64,000 bases of DNA, taken from NCBI RefSeq assembly GCF_011008905.1, contig NZ_JAAIVI010000017.1, forward strand, positions 496,001 to 560,000. The letters are read 5' to 3'. The translations under genes and the position numbers were made by a program. Origin of the DNA: Wenzhouxiangella sp. XN201 (lineage in GTDB: Bacteria > Pseudomonadota > Gammaproteobacteria > Xanthomonadales > Wenzhouxiangellaceae). A model generated the notes under the pieces. It was not told the origin of the DNA. It ran no database searches and worked only from the letters and a program-made list of their open reading frames with translations. Positions 8,936 through 16,351 of the stretch are shown piece after piece; position 1 is the stretch's first letter; every line of letters starts with the position of its first letter.

Positions 8936-8962
8936 CATATATGGACGCCTCCCTCTCGTCAA
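8936..8962 (-). promoter_or_regulatory. Possible promoter of the RT-SLATT unit
   Basis: Read on the minus strand, TTGACG (8957-8962) and TATATG (8936-8941) are separated by 15 bases. The -35 box matches five of six positions; the spacing is shorter than ideal. Transcription would start near 8928 and run through the structured element into SLATT and RT. Confidence 0.4.
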
Positions 8963-9012
8963 GGGGATTTCGCCGCCTGATTGTTGCTGCCGCTGAACCG
9001 AATCAAGACGGA

Positions 9013-9095
9013 AGAACCAGGACACCCACGATTTTGCCGGGTGAATTGGTTTCGACTTGGTTGGCTGGGAAACTGAGAATGTTGTATTGGAAGTC
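9013..9095 (+). repeat. Dispersed repeat, left part
   Basis: It begins with GAACCAGGACACCCACGATT, then a diverged interior resembling the copy at 29898 (GGTTGGC, GAGAATG). No right terminus was found. Confidence 0.7.
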
Positions 9096-9207
9096 TTGAG
9101 AGGGGAAATCTGACGATTCGGGCGGCGGGCAGCGAGTCTGACGCCGATTTCGGCCACGGGATGGCGACGTGAGTGCCTGAGTCAGGGGTTGGGCCTTTAA
9201 CGGGACA

Positions 9208-9525
9208 CTACCAGGGCTGCGTCTGTTGCCTCAGTGTCTTGAGAACAAACTCTCCAGATACACCCTTCATCCATTGTTGGCCTAGATCAGAAGCCCTCAG
9301 TATGAGGGGTTCGGCTGAGCCAATCGGCCGGTAGTAGCGGCTTTCAGTTCCCTGGACACGATGCATCCACTCACGGGGATGTTTGGCAACCTGCCAACGT
9401 CCGTCCGGCGGAGCCTCCTCTGCTACGGAGAGTTTACCGGGCTCTACTTTCGAGGCGCACCAAAACGGGGGATTACCGGAGGAATTCTGCATTTCCTGCT
9501 TGCGCAGTTGAAGAATTCGTGCCAC
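9208..9525 (-). CDS. Doubtful reading frame across a repeat
   Basis: A 105-residue frame, not recognised. Its middle (QVAKHPREWMHRVQGTE and what follows) is also encoded, with substitutions, by the related DNA at 11545-11661. Either a real gene contributed to the repeat or the frame is an accident of it. No ribosome-binding site was identified. It is listed because the peptide similarity is preserved over about 39 residues without a gap. Confidence 0.2.
   Translation of the reverse strand: MARILQLRKQEMQNSSGNPPFWCASKVEPGKLSVAEEAPPDGRWQVAKHPREWMHRVQGTESRYYRPIGSAEPLILRASDLGQQWMKGVSGEFVLKTLRQQTQPW
9277..9393 (+). repeat. 117-bp direct repeat, first copy
   Basis: It aligns without gaps to 11545-11661, with 97 of 117 positions identical by hand count. 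The two copies flank the two-gene ImmA/IrrE module in the same orientation. The second copy lies inside the long dispersed repeat at 11349-11694. Confidence 0.8.
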
Positions 9526-9558
9526 AATTGAGGCGAAAAAACTTCAACTGGAGTGCCA

Positions 9559-10194
9559 GTGACACGCTCAGCAATCTACAAATCTGTCTTCGAGGTTCGA
9601 AACAAGCTGCACGACTTCGGCTGCGAGCCTTCGATTCTCCGAGATGTCGCCTTGGCGGCAACCGCGGCTCGAAATGAGGCCACGCCGCTCCATCCTCAGA
9701 ACGCACCAGGCCTGTTGTCGTATTTGGCGGGCGTGGCAAACCTTCGAGGCGCGTTTCTCAGGCTGAATGGCTGGGAAGGATACTCCGTGAAGGGAGTCGA
9801 GGGGGTCCAGAACAGCCAGCGTGGACTCATCATCCTTTTTCAGAACGTCGACTTTGCCTGCGGTGTCGTTGAGCCCCGTCCGATCTGTCCGAAGAGGGAA
9901 GGTGTCACCAAACTGGTCGACAACGGCACACTTTGCCTCTTTGAAGAAATGGCCGGTGAGGATGGGCTTCGTGAGAACAAGGAAGTGTGGTTCTTCTGCG
10001 TTTCGAACCGGAGTGAGGAGCCTCAGGCTGAGCTTTCACGACCGAGCAGGATCGAAGACGGCGCTTTTGGTAAGCTCCTTGAGCGAGTCTACATCCTGAC
10101 CGGCTCGGAGGACGACCCGCAGCCTTACGGCAAGGAGCAGGATTTAGTATCCGATAAAGATGATTTCGAAGTGTCGGTCACCAAGAAGGCGTAA
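9559..10194 (+). CDS. Unknown partner of the XRE-ImmA/IrrE protein
   Basis: This 211-residue protein was not recognised. The GTG at 9559 is preferred because GGAG lies six bases upstream; an in-frame GTG at 9553 would overlap that site. There is no signal peptide or membrane helix. The centre holds hydrophobic strands (RGLIILFQNVDFACGVV, GTLCLFEEM, EVWFFCVSN), and the C-terminal third is acidic and probably flexible. It ends two bases before the next gene's start, so the two form an operon. ImmA-type peptidases cut partner repressors or regulators, so this protein could be a substrate or a toxin controlled by it. That is inference from context only. Confidence 0.6.
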   Translation: MTRSAIYKSVFEVRNKLHDFGCEPSILRDVALAATAARNEATPLHPQNAPGLLSYLAGVANLRGAFLRLNGWEGYSVKGVEGVQNSQRGLIILFQNVDFACGVVEPRPICPKREGVTKLVDNGTLCLFEEMAGEDGLRENKEVWFFCVSNRSEEPQAELSRPSRIEDGAFGKLLERVYILTGSEDDPQPYGKEQDLVSDKDDFEVSVTKKA

Positions 10195-10196
10195 CC

Positions 10197-11273
10197 GTGT
10201 TCAACCCGACCCGACTCGTTTTCGCCAGGAAGCGGAGGAAGTTGACAGCGCGCCAGCTTGCCGAAAAGAGCGGGATTACGCCGCAATACCTCTCAATGAT
10301 CGAGAACGGCAAGGCTGAGAATGTCGAAGCCGACACGCTCAGGGCGATTGCTGCTCAGCTGAATTTCCCGTACGAGTTCTTCTTTGGGGACGATGTAGAG
10401 GTTCCCGGCGTCGACTCGATCAGCTTCAGGTCACTGTCAACCATGTCGGTAAAGGAAAAGGACGCTGCAGTCAATTCAGGGGCGCTGGCACTGCAGCTAT
10501 CCGACTGGATAGAGGAACGGTTTAACCTACCGAAGGTCGATCTCCCTGATATGCGCTTTGAGGGCGATCCACAGGCCGCGGCCCGATCGTTGCGGACTTA
10601 TTGGGGAATCGGCGAACGGCCGGTCTCTAATGTCATCAAGCTGCTGGAGTCCAAGGGTGTTCGTATTTTCTCGTTGGCGGAAGACACGCGGAACGTGGAT
10701 GCGTTCTCGTGCTGGCGAAACGACCGACCTTTTATTTTCTTGAACACTTTCAAAACGGCGGAGCGGAGCCGCTTCGACGCCATGCACGAATTGGGGCACT
10801 TGGTCCTGCATCGCCATGGTAAGCCCCAAGGCAGAGAAGCGGAGAAGGAGGCGGATCAGTTCGCATCCTTCTTCCTCATTCCGACTATGGACATGCTGGG
10901 CAACGTTCCTTCGCATGTTCGATCGCTTAGCCAGCTTGTCAAGCTCAAGAAGCGGTGGGGCGTTTCGGTCGCAGCACTGGCCTATCGACTCCACAAAGAG
11001 GGCATTCTCAGCGATTGGCAGTACCGGGGATTCTGCATTGAAATCCGATCGACTATGAAGGACTCAGAGCCTGAAGGCATGGAAAGAGAGCGTTCTGTTG
11101 TGCTTCAGAAGGTGTTTCAGGAACTTTGGAAGGAGCGAACTACCCGCTCGCACGTAGCCAAGGAGCTTTCTCTTCCAGTCGAGGAGTTAGATAACTTGGT
11201 CTTCAGCCTGCTGGACCCACCGAGCCCCACAGCCAAGGGCGCCCTCGGGAAGCCCCAACTCAGCCTGGCCTGA
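10197..11273 (+). CDS. XRE-family regulator fused to an ImmA/IrrE (M78-like) metallopeptidase
   Basis: This 358-residue protein starts at GTG two bases after the preceding stop. Residues about 5-60 are an XRE helix-turn-helix (RKLTARQLAEKSGITPQYLS). A zinc metallopeptidase domain follows, with MHELGHLVLH (HExxH at about 197-201) and the downstream acidic ligand in EKEADQFASFF near 217-226. The C-terminal 90 residues are helical and unassigned. Fusions of this kind regulate mobile elements, stress responses or toxin-antitoxin modules by DNA binding combined with cleavage of a partner. The pair is AT-richer than the core genes and flanked by repeats, suggesting a mobile accessory module. Confidence 0.88.
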   Translation: MFNPTRLVFARKRRKLTARQLAEKSGITPQYLSMIENGKAENVEADTLRAIAAQLNFPYEFFFGDDVEVPGVDSISFRSLSTMSVKEKDAAVNSGALALQLSDWIEERFNLPKVDLPDMRFEGDPQAAARSLRTYWGIGERPVSNVIKLLESKGVRIFSLAEDTRNVDAFSCWRNDRPFIFLNTFKTAERSRFDAMHELGHLVLHRHGKPQGREAEKEADQFASFFLIPTMDMLGNVPSHVRSLSQLVKLKKRWGVSVAALAYRLHKEGILSDWQYRGFCIEIRSTMKDSEPEGMERERSVVLQKVFQELWKERTTRSHVAKELSLPVEELDNLVFSLLDPPSPTAKGALGKPQLSLA

Positions 11274-11282
11274 AGAATCCCG

Positions 11283-11320
11283 AAAACCCGGACACCCAGG
11301 ATCTTCCGGGTTGAGTTAGC
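11283..11320 (+). repeat. Dispersed repeat, left-terminus fragment
   Basis: AAAACCCGGACACCCAGGAT and a short interior start ten bases after the ImmA/IrrE stop, followed within 30 bases by the next copy. Confidence 0.65.
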
Positions 11321-11348
11321 TTCTCCCGGGTCGCAGAAACCAGGGACG

Positions 11349-11694
11349 AAAACCAGGACACCCACGATTTTCTCGGATAAATCAGCCTCGGTGTGGTCGC
11401 CCGGAAATCAAAATCTGCTGAGGTTGGAGTCGAGGTGGCCCTGATTTGGCGTGTCGAGCGGCTCGCCGGAGGTCTGAGGCCGAACTCACGCACGGGCTGG
11501 CGCCCGGTTCATACCATTCAACCGGAGGTCCAGATTAGGTCGGGGTTGGCCCAGATCAGCAGCCTTCAGCATCAACGCTTCGGCTGAGCCAATCGCCCGG
11601 TAGCAGCGGCATTCAGTTCCTTGGACGCGATGCATCCATTCGCGAGGGTGCCGGGCAACCTGAAATTCCCTAAAAGTCGTTGGTGTCCTGGATT
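11349..11694 (+). repeat. Long copy of the dispersed repeat (about 346 bp)
   Basis: The left terminus GAAAACCAGGACACCCACGA and right terminus GTTGGTGTCCTGGATT bracket an interior with AAATCTGCTGA, GATTTGGCGTGTCGAGCGG and GCTGGCGCCCGG. That interior is shared with copies at 46595 and 53295. The 117-bp direct repeat (second copy) is its right third. Confidence 0.8.
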
Positions 11695-11701
11695 ATCGCT
11701 C

Positions 11702-12625
11702 CTAGTGTGACGATGCATATCTGGTGTTAAAGGATCCAGACAGCACATGTTTTCTTTCTAGATTCTTCCGCTCAATTATCAGGTCTCTGTTGATGGGAAG
11801 TTCTGTGTAATCGTCGCCATCGACGCGGGTGCAGAACACAGCGTGAGGTGCCTCACCTGATTCAGATCTAAGATCTGAGTAGGTGTTTTCAAAAAGGGTA
11901 TCTGCGCCATTTATAAGATTTTCATACATTCTTTTAACGCGCAAATGGATATCTGAAATATAGCTAACGTACTCTCGAACAATTGGGAATGCCTCTACGC
12001 GACCGTGGCTATCGGAAATGCTTTGAAGCTCTTTTAGTGCCGAGCGGTTGAAGCGGGTGTCCGCTTCCAGCATTCGAGGCATTATTCCGAAAGAAACCGT
12101 ATATCTATTGCGAGGGGAATCAGGATTAGATTCGTCGACTTTTGTGTTAAAAGAAATAGAGTGTGCGGGCAGACTACAGTGCTGACTGTAGTTTCTTAGC
12201 GCCTCCATAATGCGATAAGACGAATCTCCGTCGTAAGCATTTTTGCGAAGATTCCTGAACGCTTGGGTAGTGCCTTCTGGTGAATGCTTGAATCGCGATA
12301 TAGCGCTTGCTGTTTGATCAAGATATAACCGAGCACTTGACAGCAAGTTAACTAGAAGTCGGTTGATCTCATGCTTTGTTTCAGACAGCGCACTGCTTGC
12401 CTGTCCAGGGAATATGGCATTGTTGACCGCAGCTCTCATGACGTAACGTTCCAATGCAGCATAATTCTCTAGGAGAAGATCCAAGCGAAGCTCTAGATCA
12501 AGAGTGAATACGAGGCAATCTTTTGCGTCGTTTAGGTTGCGATAGATCTGCTCATTTACATCGATCTGTTTCTTGTTATCGCTAAGGAAGGCGATAAGTG
12601 CGTATTGTCGCTTGTTGAGTCCCAT
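11702..12625 (-). CDS. Unknown helical protein with a HEPN-like RNxxxH motif
   Basis: This 307-residue protein was not recognised. It looks mainly helical and has no signal or membrane segment. EALRNYSQHC (near residues 142-151) has the R-N-x-x-x-H pattern of HEPN ribonucleases, within a helical context that would suit such a domain. The base composition is among the lowest in GC in the window, unlike the GC-rich gene just upstream, so transfer is likely. The ATG at 12625 lies six bases after the stop of the small membrane-protein gene and lacks a clear ribosome site. The HEPN assignment rests on one motif and is tentative; an anti-phage RNase would fit the location. Confidence 0.6.
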   Translation of the reverse strand: MGLNKRQYALIAFLSDNKKQIDVNEQIYRNLNDAKDCLVFTLDLELRLDLLLENYAALERYVMRAAVNNAIFPGQASSALSETKHEINRLLVNLLSSARLYLDQTASAISRFKHSPEGTTQAFRNLRKNAYDGDSSYRIMEALRNYSQHCSLPAHSISFNTKVDESNPDSPRNRYTVSFGIMPRMLEADTRFNRSALKELQSISDSHGRVEAFPIVREYVSYISDIHLRVKRMYENLINGADTLFENTYSDLRSESGEAPHAVFCTRVDGDDYTELPINRDLIIERKNLERKHVLSGSFNTRYASSH

Positions 12626-12631
12626 GCCGCG

Positions 12632-12844
12632 TCAGGCCGTGCGGTCGCGGTAGCCCAGCATTCTGGCCGGCAGCAGGCCGATCGCGCGCAGTAGAGCAAA
12701 CACGCCCTCGACGGCAATGCCCAGAACCCGGAAGGGCAGGCTGAGCAGCCAGATCAGCGGCCACAGGAGCAGGACAAGCAGCGCAAGCGGCCAGCTCAGC
12801 ACAAACAACAGACACGAGCAAATGGCAATAAGCAGTGCTTTCAT
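12632..12844 (-). CDS. Small two-helix membrane protein, copy A
   Basis: This 70-residue, very hydrophobic protein begins MKALLIAICSCLLFVLSWPL and ends LPARMLGYRDRTA. It closely matches the protein at 30123-30338, differing mostly by conservative changes. Two long hydrophobic stretches are separated by a proline-containing turn, indicating an inner-membrane hairpin. The frame extends upstream, but the ATG at 12844 aligns exactly with the paralogue's start. No function is known. The unknown gene at 11702 follows on the same strand after six bases. Confidence 0.65.
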   Translation of the reverse strand: MKALLIAICSCLLFVLSWPLALLVLLLWPLIWLLSLPFRVLGIAVEGVFALLRAIGLLPARMLGYRDRTA

Positions 12845-12951
12845 AGTGGAGCGGCGCGTGAGCGGCAGAAGTAAGAGTTTCATTCTATGAGTGCCAAGCC
12901 ATTCCTGGCAAATGCCAGAAGTCATTGCCGGGACCCCGGCCTTTCTCGCTC

Positions 12952-12981
12952 TTGGATTTCAGGAAATAGGGCGCTTATACT
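12952..12981 (+). promoter_or_regulatory. Probable sigma-70 promoter for the haem/propeller lipoprotein
   Basis: TTGGAT (12952-12957) and TATACT (12976-12981) are 18 bases apart, about 70 bases before the start at 13050. The surrounding GGCGCTTATACTTC resembles the sequence upstream of the P1 peptidase gene. Confidence 0.5.
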
Positions 12982-13049
12982 TCCATAGGCAAGATTACAT
13001 CCCGCATAAGCCTGTCCTTCACCGGACCGATTCTTGAGGAGGTCTCATC

Positions 13050-15287
13050 ATGTCAGACCGTTTCCCCGGCTTGCTCTCGGTGTTCAGTGCAACCATTCAG
13101 TGGTCTCTCTGTGTCCTCATTCTGGTCGGGCTGACTGCCTGCGAGGCCGATCAGGATGTGGAAGTGGGCGAGGCCGATCAGGTTGTGGAAGTGGGCGAGG
13201 CCGATCAGGTTGTGGAAGTGGGCGAGGACGATGTCGGTGGTGTGGTCACGGGACCAGACGGGCCGGAGGCAGGGGTATGGGTGATCGCCGAAACCCACGA
13301 TCTGCCGACGCGGTTCGCCCGCATCGTGGTCACCGACGAGGAGGGTCGCTATCTGGTCCCTGATCTTCCCGATGCCACCTATGAGATCTGGGTGCGGGGC
13401 TACGGACTTGTGGACTCTCCGAAGCAGGAGGCGACCCCGGGCACGTCACTTGATCTGGAGGCGGTCGAAGCCCCCGATCCACAAGTGGCGGCGCAGTACT
13501 ATCCGGCCGGATACTGGCTCTCTCTGCTCGAGGTCCCCTCCAGGGACGCGTTCCCGGGCACCGGCCAGGACGGCAACGGGTTTTCTGCCAACATCCAGCA
13601 CCGGGCCGGCTTCCTGAGCTTCCTCAACTTCAGCTGCCTGGGGTGCCACGGCATGGGTACCCGGGGGACGCGCGAGTTTCACCCGGAGATGGGTGAGTTC
13701 GAGACCCACAGGGAGGCGTGGGAGCGACGCATCAAGTCCGGCCAGGCCGGCGCGAGCATGATGGGGAGTACCAACATGATGGGTTGGGACGGCACACTCC
13801 AGATGTTCGCGAACTGGACGCAGGCGATCGCCGATGGTGCCTTGCCGCCCGAGCCGCCCCGTCCGCAGGGCCTCGAGCGAAACGTGGTCATCACCCAGTG
13901 GGATTGGGCCGGTCCCCAGGACTATCTCCACGACCTGGTCTCGACAGACCGCCGGGATCCGACCGTCAATTCCGACGGCAAGCTCTATGGGGCACTGGAA
14001 GCCAGTGCCGACTACCTGCCCGTGCTGGATCCGAAAGTCCACGAGGCGAGCCGGATTCCCCTGCATACCCTCGAGCCGCATCCGCCGATCGCACCGGCTC
14101 AGTCGATGCCCGCCCCGTCCCCGTACTGGGGAGAGGAACTGATCTGGGACAGTCGAACCAACGTCCATAACCCGATGATCGATGCGGAGGGCCGGGTATG
14201 GATCACGGCCACAGCGCGGGCCTTCGAAACCCCCGATTACTGCCGGGAGGGTTCGGATCATCCTTCCGCCCAGGCATTCCCGCTCGAGCGCTCCACGCGG
14301 CACCTGGGCGTCTATGAGCCCGAAAGCGGGGAGTACACGCCGATTCCCACGTGCTTCAGTACGCACCACCTGATGTTTGCCGAGGACGAGCAGGACACGC
14401 TGTGGACGAGCGGGGGCGGCCCGGTGATCGGCTATCTGGATACAAAGGAGTACCTGGAGACCGGTGACGAGGAAGCCGCCCAGGGGTGGACGCCGTTCAT
14501 CCTGGATACGAACGGCAACGGCAAGCGCGACGACTACGTGGAGCCGGATCAAGCGGTGGATCCGGAGCTGGACAAGCGGATCACGCCCGGCTTCTACGGC
14601 CTCTATGCCGTTGCCCCGGCAGCGGACGGCTCGGTCTGGGGCTCCATGCCGGGCTACCCGGGCGGCCTTGTACGCATCGAGCCCGGGGAGGATCCGGCCC
14701 GAACGGCCCTTACTGAGTACTACGCTTTGCCCCTGGACGATGAAGGAGGGCCGATCGAGGGCTATTCCCCCCGCGGCATGGATATCGACCGCAATGGGGT
14801 GGCGTGGGTAGCCCTCGGCAGCGGTCACCTGGGCCGGTTCGACCGCTCGGCGTGCCAGGGACCGCTCAACGGCCCGGATGCCACCGGTCAGCATTGCCCG
14901 GAAGGGTGGACGTTCTACGAGGAGCCGCTCCCCCAGCTCAAAGGGCTGGAGGATGAGTCTGGAAGTGCTGAAGCCAGTTATTACACCTGGGTTGACCAGC
15001 ACGACGTGCTCGGCCTCGGGCCGAATACGCCCATCAACACGGGCAACGAGTCCGAGGGCCTGCTTGTCTGGAACGATGGGGAATGGGTCGTGTTGCGCGT
15101 GCCTTATCCCACCGGCTTCTACACGAAGTGGATGGACGGTCGGATCGACGATCCGGGCGCCGGCTGGAAAGGCCGCGCGGTCTGGGCGACGCTGAGTACC
15201 CGCGCGCCGTTCCACACCGAGACCGGCAAGGGTACTACCAGCCAGGTCTACAAATTCCAGTTACGGCCCGATCCGCTGGCAAACTGA
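13050..15287 (+). CDS. Lipoprotein with a haem-c motif and a lyase-like beta-propeller
   Basis: This 745-residue protein has a lipobox (LVGLTAC, Cys near residue 31), followed by a three-fold nine-residue repeat and a carboxypeptidase-regulatory-like beta domain (GVVTGPDGPEAGVWVIAET). A single CLGCH motif near residues 196-200 should bind haem c covalently. The C-terminal half has repeated strand patterns (MIDAEGRVWITA, DIDRNGVAWVALGSGHLGRF) resembling the Vgb/streptogramin-lyase-type propeller. An exported redox or sensing protein is likely; substrate and partner are unknown. It stands alone behind its own promoter. Confidence 0.75.
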   Translation: MSDRFPGLLSVFSATIQWSLCVLILVGLTACEADQDVEVGEADQVVEVGEADQVVEVGEDDVGGVVTGPDGPEAGVWVIAETHDLPTRFARIVVTDEEGRYLVPDLPDATYEIWVRGYGLVDSPKQEATPGTSLDLEAVEAPDPQVAAQYYPAGYWLSLLEVPSRDAFPGTGQDGNGFSANIQHRAGFLSFLNFSCLGCHGMGTRGTREFHPEMGEFETHREAWERRIKSGQAGASMMGSTNMMGWDGTLQMFANWTQAIADGALPPEPPRPQGLERNVVITQWDWAGPQDYLHDLVSTDRRDPTVNSDGKLYGALEASADYLPVLDPKVHEASRIPLHTLEPHPPIAPAQSMPAPSPYWGEELIWDSRTNVHNPMIDAEGRVWITATARAFETPDYCREGSDHPSAQAFPLERSTRHLGVYEPESGEYTPIPTCFSTHHLMFAEDEQDTLWTSGGGPVIGYLDTKEYLETGDEEAAQGWTPFILDTNGNGKRDDYVEPDQAVDPELDKRITPGFYGLYAVAPAADGSVWGSMPGYPGGLVRIEPGEDPARTALTEYYALPLDDEGGPIEGYSPRGMDIDRNGVAWVALGSGHLGRFDRSACQGPLNGPDATGQHCPEGWTFYEEPLPQLKGLEDESGSAEASYYTWVDQHDVLGLGPNTPINTGNESEGLLVWNDGEWVVLRVPYPTGFYTKWMDGRIDDPGAGWKGRAVWATLSTRAPFHTETGKGTTSQVYKFQLRPDPLAN
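13143..13223 (+). repeat. In-frame 27-bp tandem repeat (three units)
   Basis: The units encode EADQDVEVG, EADQVVEVG and EADQVVEVG directly after the lipidated Cys. The last two units are almost identical, so unit number may vary between strains and change the tether length. Confidence 0.85.
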
Positions 15288-15432
15288 AACTGGATGAAAA
15301 TCGGGTAGCCGCGTTTCTGGCTGTTCTCGTAGCTTCTTGAGCGCGAATTCGCCTGAAGCACCCCATCCACGCATGACGGCATTCCGCACTCGCTTTCTGC
15401 GCGTGTCGCGCAAACCGCAACTGCTCCATTGC

Positions 15433-15482
15433 CTATGCTGCTGGCCAGATCGGCAGCCTGCAAATCCTGGGTGTCCTGGTTC
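15433..15482 (+). repeat. Dispersed repeat, right part
   Basis: GGCCAGATCGGCAGCCT and the right terminus GGGTGTCCTGGTT resemble the interior and end of the copy at 40280. It abuts the stop codon of the minus-strand Cys-rich lipoprotein. Confidence 0.6.
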
Positions 15483-15853
15483 TAATGATCTTTCACATTG
15501 CCATCACTGTCGCAATTGCCGTTATGACTACATGAGCAGGCCTTTTCAGTGCAGATCTTATTGAGACAACAATTTAATACCAATTCCGCACAATCACCAG
15601 CGTTATCACAGACACAAAGTCCCTCGCTCAAATTGCACTTCTTCTTGAATGGGTTAGGGGAGTTCTCGAATACTCGGCCCACTTCTGGCGATAGTTCATC
15701 AACCCGTTGGAAGCCGGCACTTGAGCGCACCGCGCCGGACGAAGTGTCTCCGTTACTTGATAATGACCCATCACTACCTGAATCCGAGTTCGAGCACGCA
15801 AATGCAAATGAACAGACCAATGCGATAACACCAACCCTTGCTATTGAGATCAT
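15482..15853 (-). CDS. Small cysteine-rich lipoprotein
   Basis: This 123-residue protein has a clear lipoprotein signal (VCSFAFACSNSD). A Ser/Gly-rich linker leads to a C-terminal domain of about 50 residues with around ten cysteines (LCVCDNAGDC, LNCCLNKIC, ACSCSHNGNC). The spacing suggests a disulphide-stabilised or metal-binding module. GGAG seven bases before the ATG supports the start. It is AT-richer than its neighbours. The family was not recognised. Confidence 0.6.
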   Translation of the reverse strand: MISIARVGVIALVCSFAFACSNSDSGSDGSLSSNGDTSSGAVRSSAGFQRVDELSPEVGRVFENSPNPFKKKCNLSEGLCVCDNAGDCAELVLNCCLNKICTEKACSCSHNGNCDSDGNVKDH

Positions 15854-15970
15854 TTCCTCGCTCCATTGAGTTTGAGATAAGGCAGATTGGAACCACTCAA
15901 CTCCTGTTCACGCTGTTTGCAGCCTGTTCCCGCCAAGTTTCTCCCTGGAAGTACGCATACGCATACTCGC

Positions 15971-16130
15971 AAACAGGACACCCACGATTCTGTTTCCCAA
16001 ATCGGCGATAAGCGGGACCCAGGGCCGCTTCACTCATGACTTATACGAAATCCCCTACGAACGCAGGCGGTATTTTCCGACATGCGCGTCGACCGGTGTG
16101 ACTTGGCAGAATTCGTGGGTGTTCTGGATC
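15971..16130 (+). repeat. Full-length dispersed repeat E1 (about 160 bp)
   Basis: The termini AAACAGGACACCCACGATT and ATTCGTGGGTGTTCTGGAT flank the shared core (TTCCCAAATCGGCGATAAGC, CATGACTT, GACATGCGCGTCGACCGG). It shares this core with copies at 17808, 21527 and 24208. Confidence 0.9.
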
Positions 16131-16153
16131 TCGCTGGATTCCGCTGAGTACGA

Positions 16154-16183
16154 ATGGAAATCAGGAAATTGGCCGCTTATACT
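16154..16183 (+). promoter_or_regulatory. Possible promoter upstream of the P1 peptidase gene
   Basis: The -10 box TATACT (16178-16183) lies in GGCCGCTTATACTTC, similar to the promoter at 12952. The -35 box (ATGGAA) is poor. The rest of 16184-16351 shows no recognisable gene. Confidence 0.3.
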
Positions 16184-16351
16184 TCGATTCACGGGCGCGA
16201 GGATGACCTGGGAAGCCAGACACCTAGAGAACCTTTGTTTCCCGACGAGGGCGATGTCCGGCAGAAGACCGAGAGCCGCGTGACCTCGGTGACCGGGCTT
16301 ATCCAGGTTTGGACCACCTCGATCGTGGTATACCCGAACGAACGGCAATAG

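Noticed and set aside
13446-15215. Minus-strand 589-codon frame opposite the haem/propeller lipoprotein gene
   Set aside because: The plus-strand gene has a signal sequence, haem motif and propeller; the mirror frame has none.
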